Both the position numbers and the translations under genes were made by a program. Below, one piece after another: positions 27,783 to 33,496 of a DNA stretch of 33,654 bases. The notes under the pieces are model-generated. The model saw only the letters and a program-made list of their open reading frames with translations. It was not told where the DNA came from and did no database searches. This DNA comes from Chloroflexota bacterium (GTDB taxonomy: Bacteria; Chloroflexota; UBA6077; CF-72). Numbering within the stretch: the stretch's first letter is position 1; each line of letters starts with the position of its first letter. The DNA lies in assembly GCA_019247515.1 (NCBI GenBank), contig JAFAOS010000083.1, positions 1-33,654 on the forward strand, written 5' to 3'.

Positions 27783-28103
27783 GTGCCCGTGCAAATTCGC
27801 AAGCTGTCCTCCGATGAAGCTGCCAAAGTGTTTCCCAAGCGTGGACAGATGGACCTGTCCGAGTACACCGACGCTTTAGGCGAGTTGCAGCCGGGCGATG
27901 CAGCCGAAATCGAGCTCGGTTCACTTTCGAGCCGCGCGCTGAAACGGCGTCTTGGCCAGGCCGCCAAACAAACTGGGTATTCGTTGAAGTGGGCACGGGA
28001 TGGGGGCACCGGCGTGCTGCGCTTTCAAGTGCGCGAGGCGCGCGGCACACAGCCCAAGGCACGCAACGGCCGGCGCGGGCGACGGCGACGAACCGAGGCC
28101 TGA
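27783..28103 (+). CDS. Small protein with basic C-terminal tail, hypothetical
   Basis: 106-residue protein not recognised. The N-terminal half is mixed (VQIRKLSSDEAAKVFPKRG, then SEYTDALGELQPGDAAEIEL), the middle has a helix LSSRALKRRLGQAAKQ followed by YSLKWAR and VLRFQVRE strands, and the tail is Arg-rich (NGRRGRRRRTEA). The pattern suggests nucleic-acid binding, but no known domain is evident. The GTG at 27783 is chosen for the strong GGAGGG upstream; a TTG/ATG further up in the same frame would run through the promoter. It is transcribed separately from the mutase and ends 19 nt from a convergent methyltransferase gene. Confidence 0.7.
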   Translation: MPVQIRKLSSDEAAKVFPKRGQMDLSEYTDALGELQPGDAAEIELGSLSSRALKRRLGQAAKQTGYSLKWARDGGTGVLRFQVREARGTQPKARNGRRGRRRRTEA

Positions 28104-28121
28104 TCGCGCGTAACTAACTAA

Positions 28122-28931
28122 CTACGCTTTCCTCGCCAGGAAGACCATCGCCGCCGAGTCGGATGCAAATGGCTCGCGCTGGTAGCCGCCGTACACCGCT
28201 TCGACCGTGAACCCCGCGCGATGCAACAGGTGCTCCGCCTCGAAACGGTGTATCCAGCGATACGGCCATTCCACGAAGCGCTTATCCAGCACCTGACCCG
28301 TGTCGTCCACCAGCTCGTAGACCGACCGGATCACGCGGATCTGTCTGGCCAGGTCCGTACTGACAACCGACTCGACGCGAGAAGCCGTGAAGCCGCGGTC
28401 CGCCACGTGCTGGAGCAGGTCATCGCGCATCGAGCCGCGCGGTGCGGAGGTCCACTCCGGCAGCGGATGCATCAGGTCGATCGCCAGCAGGCCGCCGGGC
28501 CGCAGGTGGGCGTGTATGGACTCCAGGCAGCGGATCTGGTCGGCGGCCTCGAGGAGATAAGCGAAGCTCTTGACGGGCACGATGGCCAGGTCGAAGTCGC
28601 TTCGGCGCAGTCGAAACGTGCGCATGTCGGCTTGAACCAACGCGGCGGAACCGGGCAGCGTGCCGGCGTCCAGCTTGGCGCGCGCCAGGGCGAGCATGTG
28701 CGGCGAAATGTCGACCCCGACGATCTCCAGACCCGACTGGGCCAGCGGCACCAGCACTCGGCCGCTGCCGCAGGCGACCTCCAGGACGCGCGCGCCTTGC
28801 TGACGCGCAAGGTCCAGGTACAGGGGGACATCGGCATCGAACGTGAACACGTCGTACAGCTGGGCCAGCCGTGCATCAGACCAGGGCTGCTCCGCGCGTA
28901 CGACGACCCCGTTGCCGCTGTTGGTTGTCAC
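28122..28931 (-). CDS. Class I SAM-dependent methyltransferase
   Basis: 269-residue methyltransferase, cytoplasmic. VLEVACGSGRVLVPLA at about 49-64 is motif I, IVGVDISPHMLALARAKL binds the SAM ribose, ALVQADMRTF and FDLAIVPVKSFAYLL follow, and LRPGGLLAIDLMHP is motif III. The C-terminal half (YRWIHRFEAEHLLHRAGF) is typical of small-molecule methyltransferases; the substrate is unknown. The GTG at 28931 is chosen because a -10-like TACGCT lies 6 nt before it, again suggesting a leaderless transcript, and because upstream residues run toward the tRNA-like fragment. A GTG four residues earlier is possible. Confidence 0.85.
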   Translation of the reverse strand: MTTNSGNGVVVRAEQPWSDARLAQLYDVFTFDADVPLYLDLARQQGARVLEVACGSGRVLVPLAQSGLEIVGVDISPHMLALARAKLDAGTLPGSAALVQADMRTFRLRRSDFDLAIVPVKSFAYLLEAADQIRCLESIHAHLRPGGLLAIDLMHPLPEWTSAPRGSMRDDLLQHVADRGFTASRVESVVSTDLARQIRVIRSVYELVDDTGQVLDKRFVEWPYRWIHRFEAEHLLHRAGFTVEAVYGGYQREPFASDSAAMVFLARKA

Positions 28932-28979
28932 GCGGACAGCGTATCTGGACAGGGTCCCAGCCCCGCCCACGAGACCGGC

Positions 28980-29017
28980 GCCCTCGGCAGGACTCGAACC
29001 TGCGACCTTGAAGTTAG
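28980..29017 (-). pseudogene. tRNA 3'-half fragment 1 (T-arm, acceptor strand, anticodon-loop edge)
   Basis: 38 nt that read on the minus strand from CTAA, through a 5-nt stem strand, AGGTC variable loop, T-arm GCAGG-TTCGAGT-CCTGC, to acceptor strand CGAGGGC. Unlike the other fragments, weakly tRNA-like sequence continues upstream to about 29056: TGCAG could pair with CTTCA, leaving only a 4-nt loop CTAA, so the anticodon would be lost. The 5' acceptor pairs only in part. It lies 9 nt after the O-methyltransferase stop. Confidence 0.7.
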
Positions 29018-29064
29018 CTGCAAGGACCAGAGCCGCGTACTGACCGTGCTGCCGAGCGTCGAGT

Positions 29065-30075
29065 TCAGCGGCGCCCTTCGACGATGCTCACCGTCGAGGT
29101 CGTTGGCCATACGCGAGTGGGGGTAAAGCCACTCGCCGTCAACAGTGTTCGGAACTGCAGTTCCGTGCGCTCCTGGCCACCGGTGATCACCAGCATCTGT
29201 ACATCACCGATCTTCCCAGGGTGGGGCTCGTTACCTGCTGGAAGAATCGCTTCGACGATCAGAATGCGGCTTCCGGGCTGCATCGCCGCATGGCATGTCC
29301 GTAGGATGCTGATCGCGGCATCGTCATCCCAGTCGTGGATGACATTGGCCAGGACATAACAGTCGGCGCCCGCTGGCACCGAATCGAAGAAGTCTCCGCC
29401 CAGCACCTGACATCGATCGGCAAGTCCCGCGGCAGCGATGCGCTCGCGTGCACCCTCCGCAACGGCGGGACGATCGAGCAGCGTTCCGCGCATCTGCGGC
29501 CAGGCTTGCAGGACTGCTATGAGCATGAGCCCGTGGCCGCCACCGACGTCGACAATGCTTCGCACACCAGAGAAGTCATAGTCCCTAGTGATCGCAACAT
29601 CAGCGGAAGCCGCGCGACCGCTCATACCAGCGTTGAACACGGCGGCGGCCTCCGGATTCTGCTCGAGGAATTCGAAAATATGCGCGCCGTGAAGGCGGTT
29701 GAATGCCGGCTCGCCGGTCCGCACGCTATGCTCAGCCAGGCTCCAGGCATTCCAGAGCCACGGCTCCCCCTGCATGATCACGTAGCCGCGCACCGAACCC
29801 GGCACATCGGACCTGAGCGGCTCGGCCAGTGGTGTCATGGAAAAGCGCCGATCATCGTCTTCTGCAAAAACGCCAGCGCTGGCGAGCGTGCGTAGCGCGC
29901 GGTAGAGCGACGGAGCGTGAGCATCGCAGAGCTCGGCCAATTCGTCTGCGTTCTTTTCACCGCTGGCGAGCAGGTCAGCGATACCGAGCTTGGCCGCGAC
30001 GTACAGCAGCTGGGACATGCGATATCCGGTTGCAAACCTGAGGAGAGTCGCTTGCGCGTCAACTGCGCCAGTCAT
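29065..30075 (-). CDS. O-methyltransferase family 2 (COMT/hydroxyneurosporene methyltransferase-like)
   Basis: 336-residue SAM-dependent O-methyltransferase with an N-terminal dimerisation/winged-helix part (LLYVAAKLGIADLLASGEKN, then SLYRALRTLASAGVF) and a catalytic domain with IVDVGGGHGLMLIAVL at about 174-189, GDFFDSVPAGADCYVLANV, and NVIHDWDDDAAISILR carrying the general-base His. Such enzymes methylate hydroxyls on phenols, polyketides or carotenoids. The gene is less GC-rich than the backbone and stands between tRNA 3'-half fragments on both sides, which suggests it arrived by transfer. The ATG at 30075 is the natural start. Confidence 0.92.
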   Translation of the reverse strand: MTGAVDAQATLLRFATGYRMSQLLYVAAKLGIADLLASGEKNADELAELCDAHAPSLYRALRTLASAGVFAEDDDRRFSMTPLAEPLRSDVPGSVRGYVIMQGEPWLWNAWSLAEHSVRTGEPAFNRLHGAHIFEFLEQNPEAAAVFNAGMSGRAASADVAITRDYDFSGVRSIVDVGGGHGLMLIAVLQAWPQMRGTLLDRPAVAEGARERIAAAGLADRCQVLGGDFFDSVPAGADCYVLANVIHDWDDDAAISILRTCHAAMQPGSRILIVEAILPAGNEPHPGKIGDVQMLVITGGQERTELQFRTLLTASGFTPTRVWPTTSTVSIVEGRR

Positions 30076-30142
30076 CCTGCCCCGCGGTCACGCAGTATAT
30101 GTGGGCGGCTTTGGGGCGAGGCGACGCTGGGCCTCGAAGTGG

Positions 30143-30182
30143 GCGCCCGCAGAGGGACTCGAACCCCCGGCCAACGGCTTAG
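30143..30182 (-). pseudogene. tRNA 3'-half fragment 2, identical to the 3' half of tRNA-Arg(TCT)
   Basis: 40 nt identical to 32655-32694, the 3' half of the intact tRNA-Arg in this window: CTAA of the anticodon loop, GCCGT stem strand, TGGCC, T-arm GGGGG-TTCGAGT-CCCTC, acceptor TGCGGGC. Homology stops at the anticodon loop. It is the first unit of a three-unit block (30143-30267). Confidence 0.9.
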
Positions 30183-30189
30183 ATAATGT

Positions 30190-30227
30190 GCCCCCGGCAG
30201 GACTCGAACCTGCGGCCTTGAAGTTAG
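30190..30227 (-). pseudogene. tRNA 3'-half fragment 3
   Basis: 38 nt with TCTAA, CTTCA, AGGCC, T-arm GCAGG-TTCGAGT-CCTGC and acceptor strand CGGGGGC on the minus strand. No 5' half precedes it; the upstream bases belong to fragment 4. Nearly identical to fragment 6. Confidence 0.88.
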
Positions 30228-30228
30228 A

Positions 30229-30267
30229 GCCCTCGGCAGGACTGGACCTGCGGCGCCTGGAAGTTGG
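30229..30267 (-). pseudogene. tRNA 3'-half fragment 4 (degenerate)
   Basis: 39 nt, one base after fragment 3. It keeps the acceptor strand CGAGGGC and half of the T-arm, but the T-loop has lost TTCGA (now TCC). It corresponds to fragment 7 in the duplicated block. A further short remnant, CTGCCGAGG on the minus strand, sits near 30290. Confidence 0.65.
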
Positions 30268-30309
30268 AGATCAGTCGCGCACTTCTGTTCCTCGGCAGAA
30301 TTGGCGTTA

Positions 30310-30676
30310 ATGCAGATTCTCGGCTCGAACCCTGTTCTCGCCGTGCACGATCTCGAACGATCCGCCGGCTGGTTCACGCGTGTGCTTGGATGCGAACGAA
30401 GTGACCCCGATCCCGGCAACTGGGCCTTCTGCCGCGCTGGAGCCGTAACGTTCATGCTCGGTCGATGCCCCGATGTCGTGCCGGCCAGTGAACTTGGCGA
30501 CCACAGCTACGTCGCCTACCTCGATGTAGACGCGGTCGACGATTTTTATCAACGCGCCGTTCTAGAGCGGGCCGACGTCCTCAAGCCACCCACGGACGAG
30601 CAATGGGGCCGTCGCGAGATGGGCTTGCGCACGCCCGAACGGCCATCGGTTCGTGCTTGGCCAGCACATCTCATGA
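30310..30676 (+). pseudogene. VOC (glyoxalase/bleomycin resistance) family gene with a frameshift
   Basis: Encodes MQILGSNPVLAVHDLERS, WFTRVLGCERSDPDP, FMLGRCPDVVPASELGDHSY and YLDVDAVDDFYQRA, a typical VOC metalloenzyme fold of about 120 residues. Near 30635 the frame shifts by one base: the expected ending NGHRFVLGQHIS followed by TGA is present in the next frame, ending at 30676. In the original frame translation runs on into the tRNA-like fragments. Either a pseudogene or a sequencing error. It lies, on the opposite strand to its surroundings, between two copies of the tRNA-half block. Confidence 0.75.
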
Positions 30677-30720
30677 TCGCTCGGTCATGCTTGCTCGAAA
30701 CCTGCATCCGTGAAGTGAGT

Positions 30721-30758
30721 GCCCTCGGCAGGAGTCGAACCTGCGGCCAATGGCTTAG
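30721..30758 (-). pseudogene. tRNA 3'-half fragment 5
   Basis: 38 nt: TCTAA, GCCAT, TGGCC, T-arm GCAGG-TTCGACT-CCTGC, acceptor CGAGGGC. The anticodon-proximal part matches fragment 2 with one change, whereas the T-arm and acceptor match the fragment 1 and 7 type, so it looks like a hybrid of two tRNA families. Confidence 0.85.
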
Positions 30759-30780
30759 ATGTGCGAATCGCGAGAAGAGT

Positions 30781-30817
30781 ACCCCGGCAGGACTCGAACC
30801 TGCGGCCTTGAAGTTAA
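30781..30817 (-). pseudogene. tRNA 3'-half fragment 6
   Basis: 37 nt, the same as fragment 3 except at the ends (TTAA in place of CTAA at the anticodon-loop edge, and a T after the acceptor Gs). T-arm GCAGG-TTCGAGT-CCTGC is intact. Second unit of the second block. Confidence 0.87.
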
Positions 30818-30818
30818 C

Positions 30819-30842
30819 GCCCTCGGCAAGACTCGAACCTGC
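30819..30842 (-). pseudogene. tRNA 3'-end fragment 7 (T-arm and acceptor only)
   Basis: 24 nt: GCAGG-TTCGAGT-CTTGC and acceptor CGAGGGC on the minus strand, one base after fragment 6. Upstream the sequence diverges at once. The 90 nt from here to the next fragment hold nothing recognisable. Confidence 0.75.
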
Positions 30843-30935
30843 ACCACCGGATCTCCCGCCACAGTGTCGAGTAGAACCTGCCGATTCACCAGGCTCGGTG
30901 CCGTGCGGCAATTATCATTAGCCCTACCTGGGTTT

Positions 30936-30984
30936 GCGCGGCAGGGGACTCGAACGCTCCTTCAACCACTTGACGACGGCTTAG
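30936..30984 (-). pseudogene. tRNA 3'-half fragment 8, class II type with long variable arm
   Basis: 49 nt starting GCTAAGCCG on the minus strand, then a long variable region (GTCGTCAAGTGGTTGAAGG), a degraded T-arm around TTCGAGT and acceptor strand GCCGCGC. The long variable arm and GCT-AA edge suggest a tRNA-Ser ancestor. The T-stem pairs in only three of five positions. Confidence 0.65.
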
Positions 30985-31076
30985 CCTTCTGATACGAGTA
31001 GCCATCCTACACGCGAAATTTGGCGAGCGGCCGTAGCACGTTACGGCCAAGGAATTGTGCTCCATCGTGAAAAGTA

Positions 31077-31115
31077 CCCCCGGCAGGATTCGAACCCCCG
31101 GGCTCAACGGCTTAG
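31077..31115 (-). pseudogene. tRNA 3'-half fragment 9
   Basis: 39 nt: TCTAA, GCCGTTGAGCC, T-arm region CGGGGG-TTCGAAT-CCTGCCG and run-on GGGGG. The anticodon-side stem equals that of tRNA-Arg, while the T-arm differs. It lies at the outer end of the array, 180 nt from the DUF4145 gene; those 180 nt hold only a short hairpin (31163-31180) and the terminator-like repeat. Confidence 0.8.
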
Positions 31116-31267
31116 ACGAGTCGGCAGTTCTCAAGCACTTGTTCAGATAAAGCCCGCCAGCCTGTCGTCTGTTTACGACATGAACGTCGGGTTTCCCATG
31201 TGAGTATTGGGCTGTGGACCTTTCGTTTCACGACTAGCCGCCACCCGGACGACGAGCTCTCGCAGCT

Positions 31268-31293
31268 ACGAGGCCGTCGTCACCTGGCCTCGT
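31268..31293 (-). terminator. Hairpin just after the DUF4145 gene
   Basis: ACGAGGCC and GGCCTCGT form a perfect 8-bp stem with a 10-nt loop, 2 nt beyond the stop codon on the minus strand. There is no T-run after it, so it may be a factor-aided terminator or an RNA-stabilising hairpin. Confidence 0.5.
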
Positions 31294-31295
31294 GG

Positions 31296-31946
31296 TCAAG
31301 CAGGTGGATTCCGCAAACTGGCTAGCCGACTTAGGAGTTCGTCATACTGGTAGGTCGCTCTAAGAATCTCTTTCGTGAACTCGATGCCAACCTCGATCTC
31401 CTGCTGGCTGACTACCTGGAAGTGACGAATCTCAACATGCGCGGCGTCATTGCCGAGCAGCCGTAAGTGGTCCATCCCCTCGATTAGCGCCCGCGGGATT
31501 ACGATCTTTCCGCCCAATGCTGCAATACGCTGTTGAAGATTTGGCCCCTCGGCACCCTGGTCCAAACAAATCTCTTCGAGTGTCTTGCGGATCATCATTC
31601 CTGCAGCCATCCACAACTGACCCGAGTGTGCGCCGATAGCTTCATCGAAAACCGCAGCCACGTTGTCAGGGACCCCGGCGCGATCGAAGTCCAAGCGGCG
31701 CACCGGATACTGATCGACTATCGCGCCCGACCGATGCAAGACGTAAACGAGCGACTGGCAGGATGGGTTTGGGCATCGACGAAACCCGAACGCAGGAACT
31801 TGGCGGTGCTGATCCGGCTGCACCGGGAGAAAGTCACCGGGCCCGAAGGCCTCGAAAGTTCCAGAATTGCCGCACCATGGGCATCTCAGCGCGACTGGAC
31901 TGGTGCTTGTCTGTTGTGGCGAGATCAAGCGAATCTGTATTGCCAT
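31296..31946 (-). CDS. DUF4145 domain protein with N-terminal zinc ribbon
   Basis: 216-residue protein. Two Cys pairs, CPWCGNSG at about 22-29 and CPNPSCQSL at about 58-66, frame a zinc ribbon. The C-terminal helical part (MAAGMMIRKTLEEICLDQG, LIEGMDHLRLLGNDAAHVE, IEFTKEIL) matches DUF4145, a domain found alone or attached to restriction and defence nucleases; its HxE-type pattern GNDAAH resembles HEPN-like helices. Function is unknown; a defence or RNA-cleaving role is possible from family context. The ATG at 31946 is the first good start. Confidence 0.82.
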   Translation of the reverse strand: MAIQIRLISPQQTSTSPVALRCPWCGNSGTFEAFGPGDFLPVQPDQHRQVPAFGFRRCPNPSCQSLVYVLHRSGAIVDQYPVRRLDFDRAGVPDNVAAVFDEAIGAHSGQLWMAAGMMIRKTLEEICLDQGAEGPNLQQRIAALGGKIVIPRALIEGMDHLRLLGNDAAHVEIRHFQVVSQQEIEVGIEFTKEILRATYQYDELLSRLASLRNPPA

Positions 31947-32280
31947 GCGCGCATTACCTCGCCGCGAGTTCTTCGGCCGACGCGAAATTTCCTGCCAATG
32001 CGAGACAGAAAATCACTACGACCCCTTCGCTCCGCACTTGGGTTCGCAAGATCACGACTGCGCAAACGCATTACTCCCGCCAACAACGCTGCCTCAGTCC
32101 TGAGTCTACCAAACAGCGAAACATGTGTTCTAGGCCCGCGCGCGTTGATGCCACATGGGGTGGACAGTCGATGCCGCTGTTTTCCGGGAGCGACATGGGG
32201 TCACGCTCCTTATGTAGCGTCTTGGTCAGCACGATTCAGCAAATCGACAATCCGGTGTCGCTCCGCGTGGGGCCTGGCGT
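31947..32280. other. Non-coding stretch with one LexA-like site
   Basis: No credible gene; overlapping open frames have atypical codon use. AAACATGTGTTC (32119-32130) reads GAACACATGTTT on the minus strand, one mismatch from GAAC-N4-GTTC, but it is 173 nt from the DUF4145 start, too far for the geometry of the three SOS promoters in this window. The site is therefore doubtful. Confidence 0.4.
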
Positions 32281-32426
32281 GTTCACGGACGCCAGGAGGG
32301 ACTTGCAGCCTGGCGCGTTTCCTCCTTGGCCGCAAGCCGCCGCTGCGCGGCCCCGCTGTCGCGGGCTTCGGGCTTGCGTCCAATTCCCCCACGCGCCTGT
32401 TCGGCTGCGCCCTCCTGGCTGTGAAC
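32281..32426. repeat. Highly structured GC-rich segment (long-range stem with inner hairpins)
   Basis: GTTCAC (32281-32286) pairs with GTGAAC (32421-32426), and GCCAGGAGGG (32291-32300) with CCCTCCTGGC (32410-32419), making a closing stem around about 110 nt. Inside are smaller hairpins such as CCCGC-TGTC-GCGGG. It directly adjoins the inverted repeat copy. It could be a structured RNA, a cruciform or the rest of the repeated element. Confidence 0.55.
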
Positions 32427-32590
32427 GCGCCCCCTTCGGGGCGGCCCCACGCTCCGCTCTGGAATCGGTGCGCGCCTGCGGGCGCGGCGGTCTGTTTGAA
32501 GCGGGGCTCCGCGCCCCGCACCCCCGGCCCAGCCTGAACTGTCCCGCGTCCCCGGGGCAACGCCGTGGCAGTTACGAAGCTTCGTCAGCA
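32425..32590. repeat. Inverted repeat, left copy
   Basis: About 166 nt that is the reverse complement of 33491-33654 with only a few substitutions and a 2-nt length difference. It is built of hairpins, for example CGCCCC-CTTC-GGGGCG and GCGGGGC-TCCGC-GCCCCGC. Its inner edge carries the 12-bp palindrome ACGAAGCTTCGT (32574-32585) followed by CAGCA, after which the copies diverge. Confidence 0.9.
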
Positions 32591-32623
32591 ACGAGCAGCA
32601 CTTACGCATACACGCCAGCGCGC

Positions 32624-32644
32624 CCGCCGGTTCGAGGCCGGCGG
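32624..32644 (-). terminator. Hairpin downstream of tRNA-Arg
   Basis: CCGCCGG-TTCGAGG-CCGGCGG (plus-strand reading) is a perfect 7-bp stem with a 7-nt loop, 11 nt past the tRNA 3' end. It may terminate the tRNA transcript. Its plus-strand loop TTCGAGG also fits a T-loop, so it could be an inverted tRNA T-arm remnant. Confidence 0.45.
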
Positions 32645-32655
32645 CCTTGACGTAG

Positions 32656-32728
32656 CGCCCGCAGAGGGACTCGAACCCCCGGCCAACGGCTTAGAAGGCC
32701 GCTGCTCTATCCGCTGAGCTATGCGGGC
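32656..32728 (-). tRNA. tRNA-Arg (anticodon TCT)
   Basis: 73 nt with a full cloverleaf: acceptor GCCCGCA/TGCGGGC, D-arm GCTC...GAGC, anticodon arm GCGGC-CTTCTAA-GCCGT (one G-T pair), variable loop TGGCC and T-arm GGGGG-TTCGAGT-CCCTC. The discriminator is G and CCA is not encoded. Bases 32691-32728 are also the 3' end of the endonuclease reading frame on the same strand. Its 3' half recurs exactly at 30143-30182. Confidence 0.95.
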
Positions 32729-33212
32729 GTGCCTCGGCAACTGTACCAATTGATGTAGCGGCCTCTCCAACGCCTGTCACTGGCGCGAAAATCCGCCACG
32801 GGTCGCGATACTCCGAAGCGTCGCGCGTGCGCTTGATCTGACCATTCTTCGCCTTCGAGAAGCGCAAATTGACATAGCTCGCATTGAGCTCGTTCGCCAA
32901 CAGATACGCGAAGGTTCTCGGCGAGGGGCAGTAGATCGCAAGCGCGTCGATGGAGGATGCGTCAAAAGCTCGTTTGTGAGTTCCGTTCCGGTCCGCCCAG
33001 GAAGTACCGAGATGACAGCGCACGTGAGCCGTATCCAACGACGTTCGGTATCTCACCTGAACTCGCCGCATCGCCCCTGCCTCGCTAATTGCGACCAGAT
33101 CAAACGGTAAGTGCTCGCTGAGCGGCACGGCCACGTGTACACCGCTCGTCATCAGATCGGCAATGACTTGACCGAGTCCCTCGTCACCTTTGTCTTTTGT
33201 GTGATGTCGCAT
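32691..33212 (-). CDS. PD-(D/E)XK endonuclease (PF11645-like, homing endonuclease type) ending inside tRNA-Arg
   Basis: 173-residue nuclease-like protein. HHTKDKGDEGLGQVIADLM, VAVPLSEHLPFDLVAI and RRVQVRYRTS near the N-terminus, then GTSWADRNGTHKRAFD and IDALAIYCPSPRTFAYLL, match the family containing the group I intron endonuclease I-Ssp6803I. The active-site Asp is in PFDLV; the usual QVK is QVR here, so activity is uncertain. The last 12 or so codons lie within the tRNA-Arg gene on the same strand, and the stop is the TAA of the anticodon loop. The ATG at 33212 is preferred; a GTG at 33224 is possible. No intron core is visible. Confidence 0.82.
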   Translation of the reverse strand: MRHHTKDKGDEGLGQVIADLMTSGVHVAVPLSEHLPFDLVAISEAGAMRRVQVRYRTSLDTAHVRCHLGTSWADRNGTHKRAFDASSIDALAIYCPSPRTFAYLLANELNASYVNLRFSKAKNGQIKRTRDASEYRDPWRIFAPVTGVGEAATSIGTVAEARPHSSADRAAAF

Positions 33213-33263
33213 CAGTTCCGCCACGGCTAATAGAATTTCTTAGAGTATGATAGCCTTTACTAG

Positions 33264-33275
33264 AACATTTGTCTG
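33264..33275. promoter_or_regulatory. Weak LexA-like half-palindrome between the divergent genes
   Basis: GAACATTTGTCT agrees with GAAC-N4-GTTC in the left arm and GT of the right. It lies in the 74-nt AT-rich gap between the endonuclease and the HTH gene; a TATGAT at 33246-33251 (ATCATA on the minus strand) is a possible -10 for either direction. Confidence 0.35.
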
Positions 33276-33286
33276 CAATTATTGGT

Positions 33287-33496
33287 ATGGTTGAGCGGTT
33301 TATCACAGTTCAGGAGGCTGCCGCGCAGCTAGAGGTTCATCCCCAGACCGTCCGCGTTTGGCTACGCGAGGGAAAGCTCAAGGGACGCCTGATCGGCGGC
33401 CGCAAGAGCGGGTACCGAATCCCCGCGAGCGAGATTGATCGCCTCCTCTCGCCCGACGGCGACTCCGGCTCGGGCGACCCCGCTTCTCAGTGCTGA
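33287..33496 (+). CDS. Excisionase/MerR-type helix-turn-helix protein
   Basis: 69-residue DNA-binding protein. RFITVQEAAAQLEVHPQTVR, VWLREGKLKGRLIGGRKSGY and RIPASEIDRLL make the complete HTH_17 winged helix used by phage and integrative-element excisionases and small regulators. The ATG at 33287 is used; an in-frame TTG at 33269 would overlap the LexA-like site. It is divergent from the endonuclease. The TGA stop (33494-33496) lies in the edge of the right inverted repeat. It may direct excision or regulate the divergent gene; no integrase is in the window. Confidence 0.85.
   Translation: MVERFITVQEAAAQLEVHPQTVRVWLREGKLKGRLIGGRKSGYRIPASEIDRLLSPDGDSGSGDPASQC

Noticed and set aside
28221..29126. 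Plus-strand frames translating to RTRTCDL-like and GLEPA-like peptides here and at 29917-30992
   Set aside because: These are translations across the antisense of tRNA T-arms, a known source of spurious proteins.
30328..30345. GAACCCTGTTC as an SOS box
   Set aside because: Spacing between the half-sites is 3, not 4, and it lies inside the VOC coding sequence.
28980..31115. CRISPR array
   Set aside because: Repeats are not uniform in length or spacing, and each unit is explained by tRNA T-arm and acceptor sequence.
32425..32590. Integron attC site
   Set aside because: No GTTRRRY/RYYYAAC core pair was found at the ends and no integron integrase is in view.
31763..32650. A 295-codon plus-strand open frame
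   Set aside because: It crosses the structured repeat and the opposite strand of the DUF4145 gene, with no recognisable domain.
32656..33212. Group I intron within tRNA-Arg
   Set aside because: The tRNA is uninterrupted and no conserved P/Q/R/S core was seen; only the endonuclease family suggests a link.
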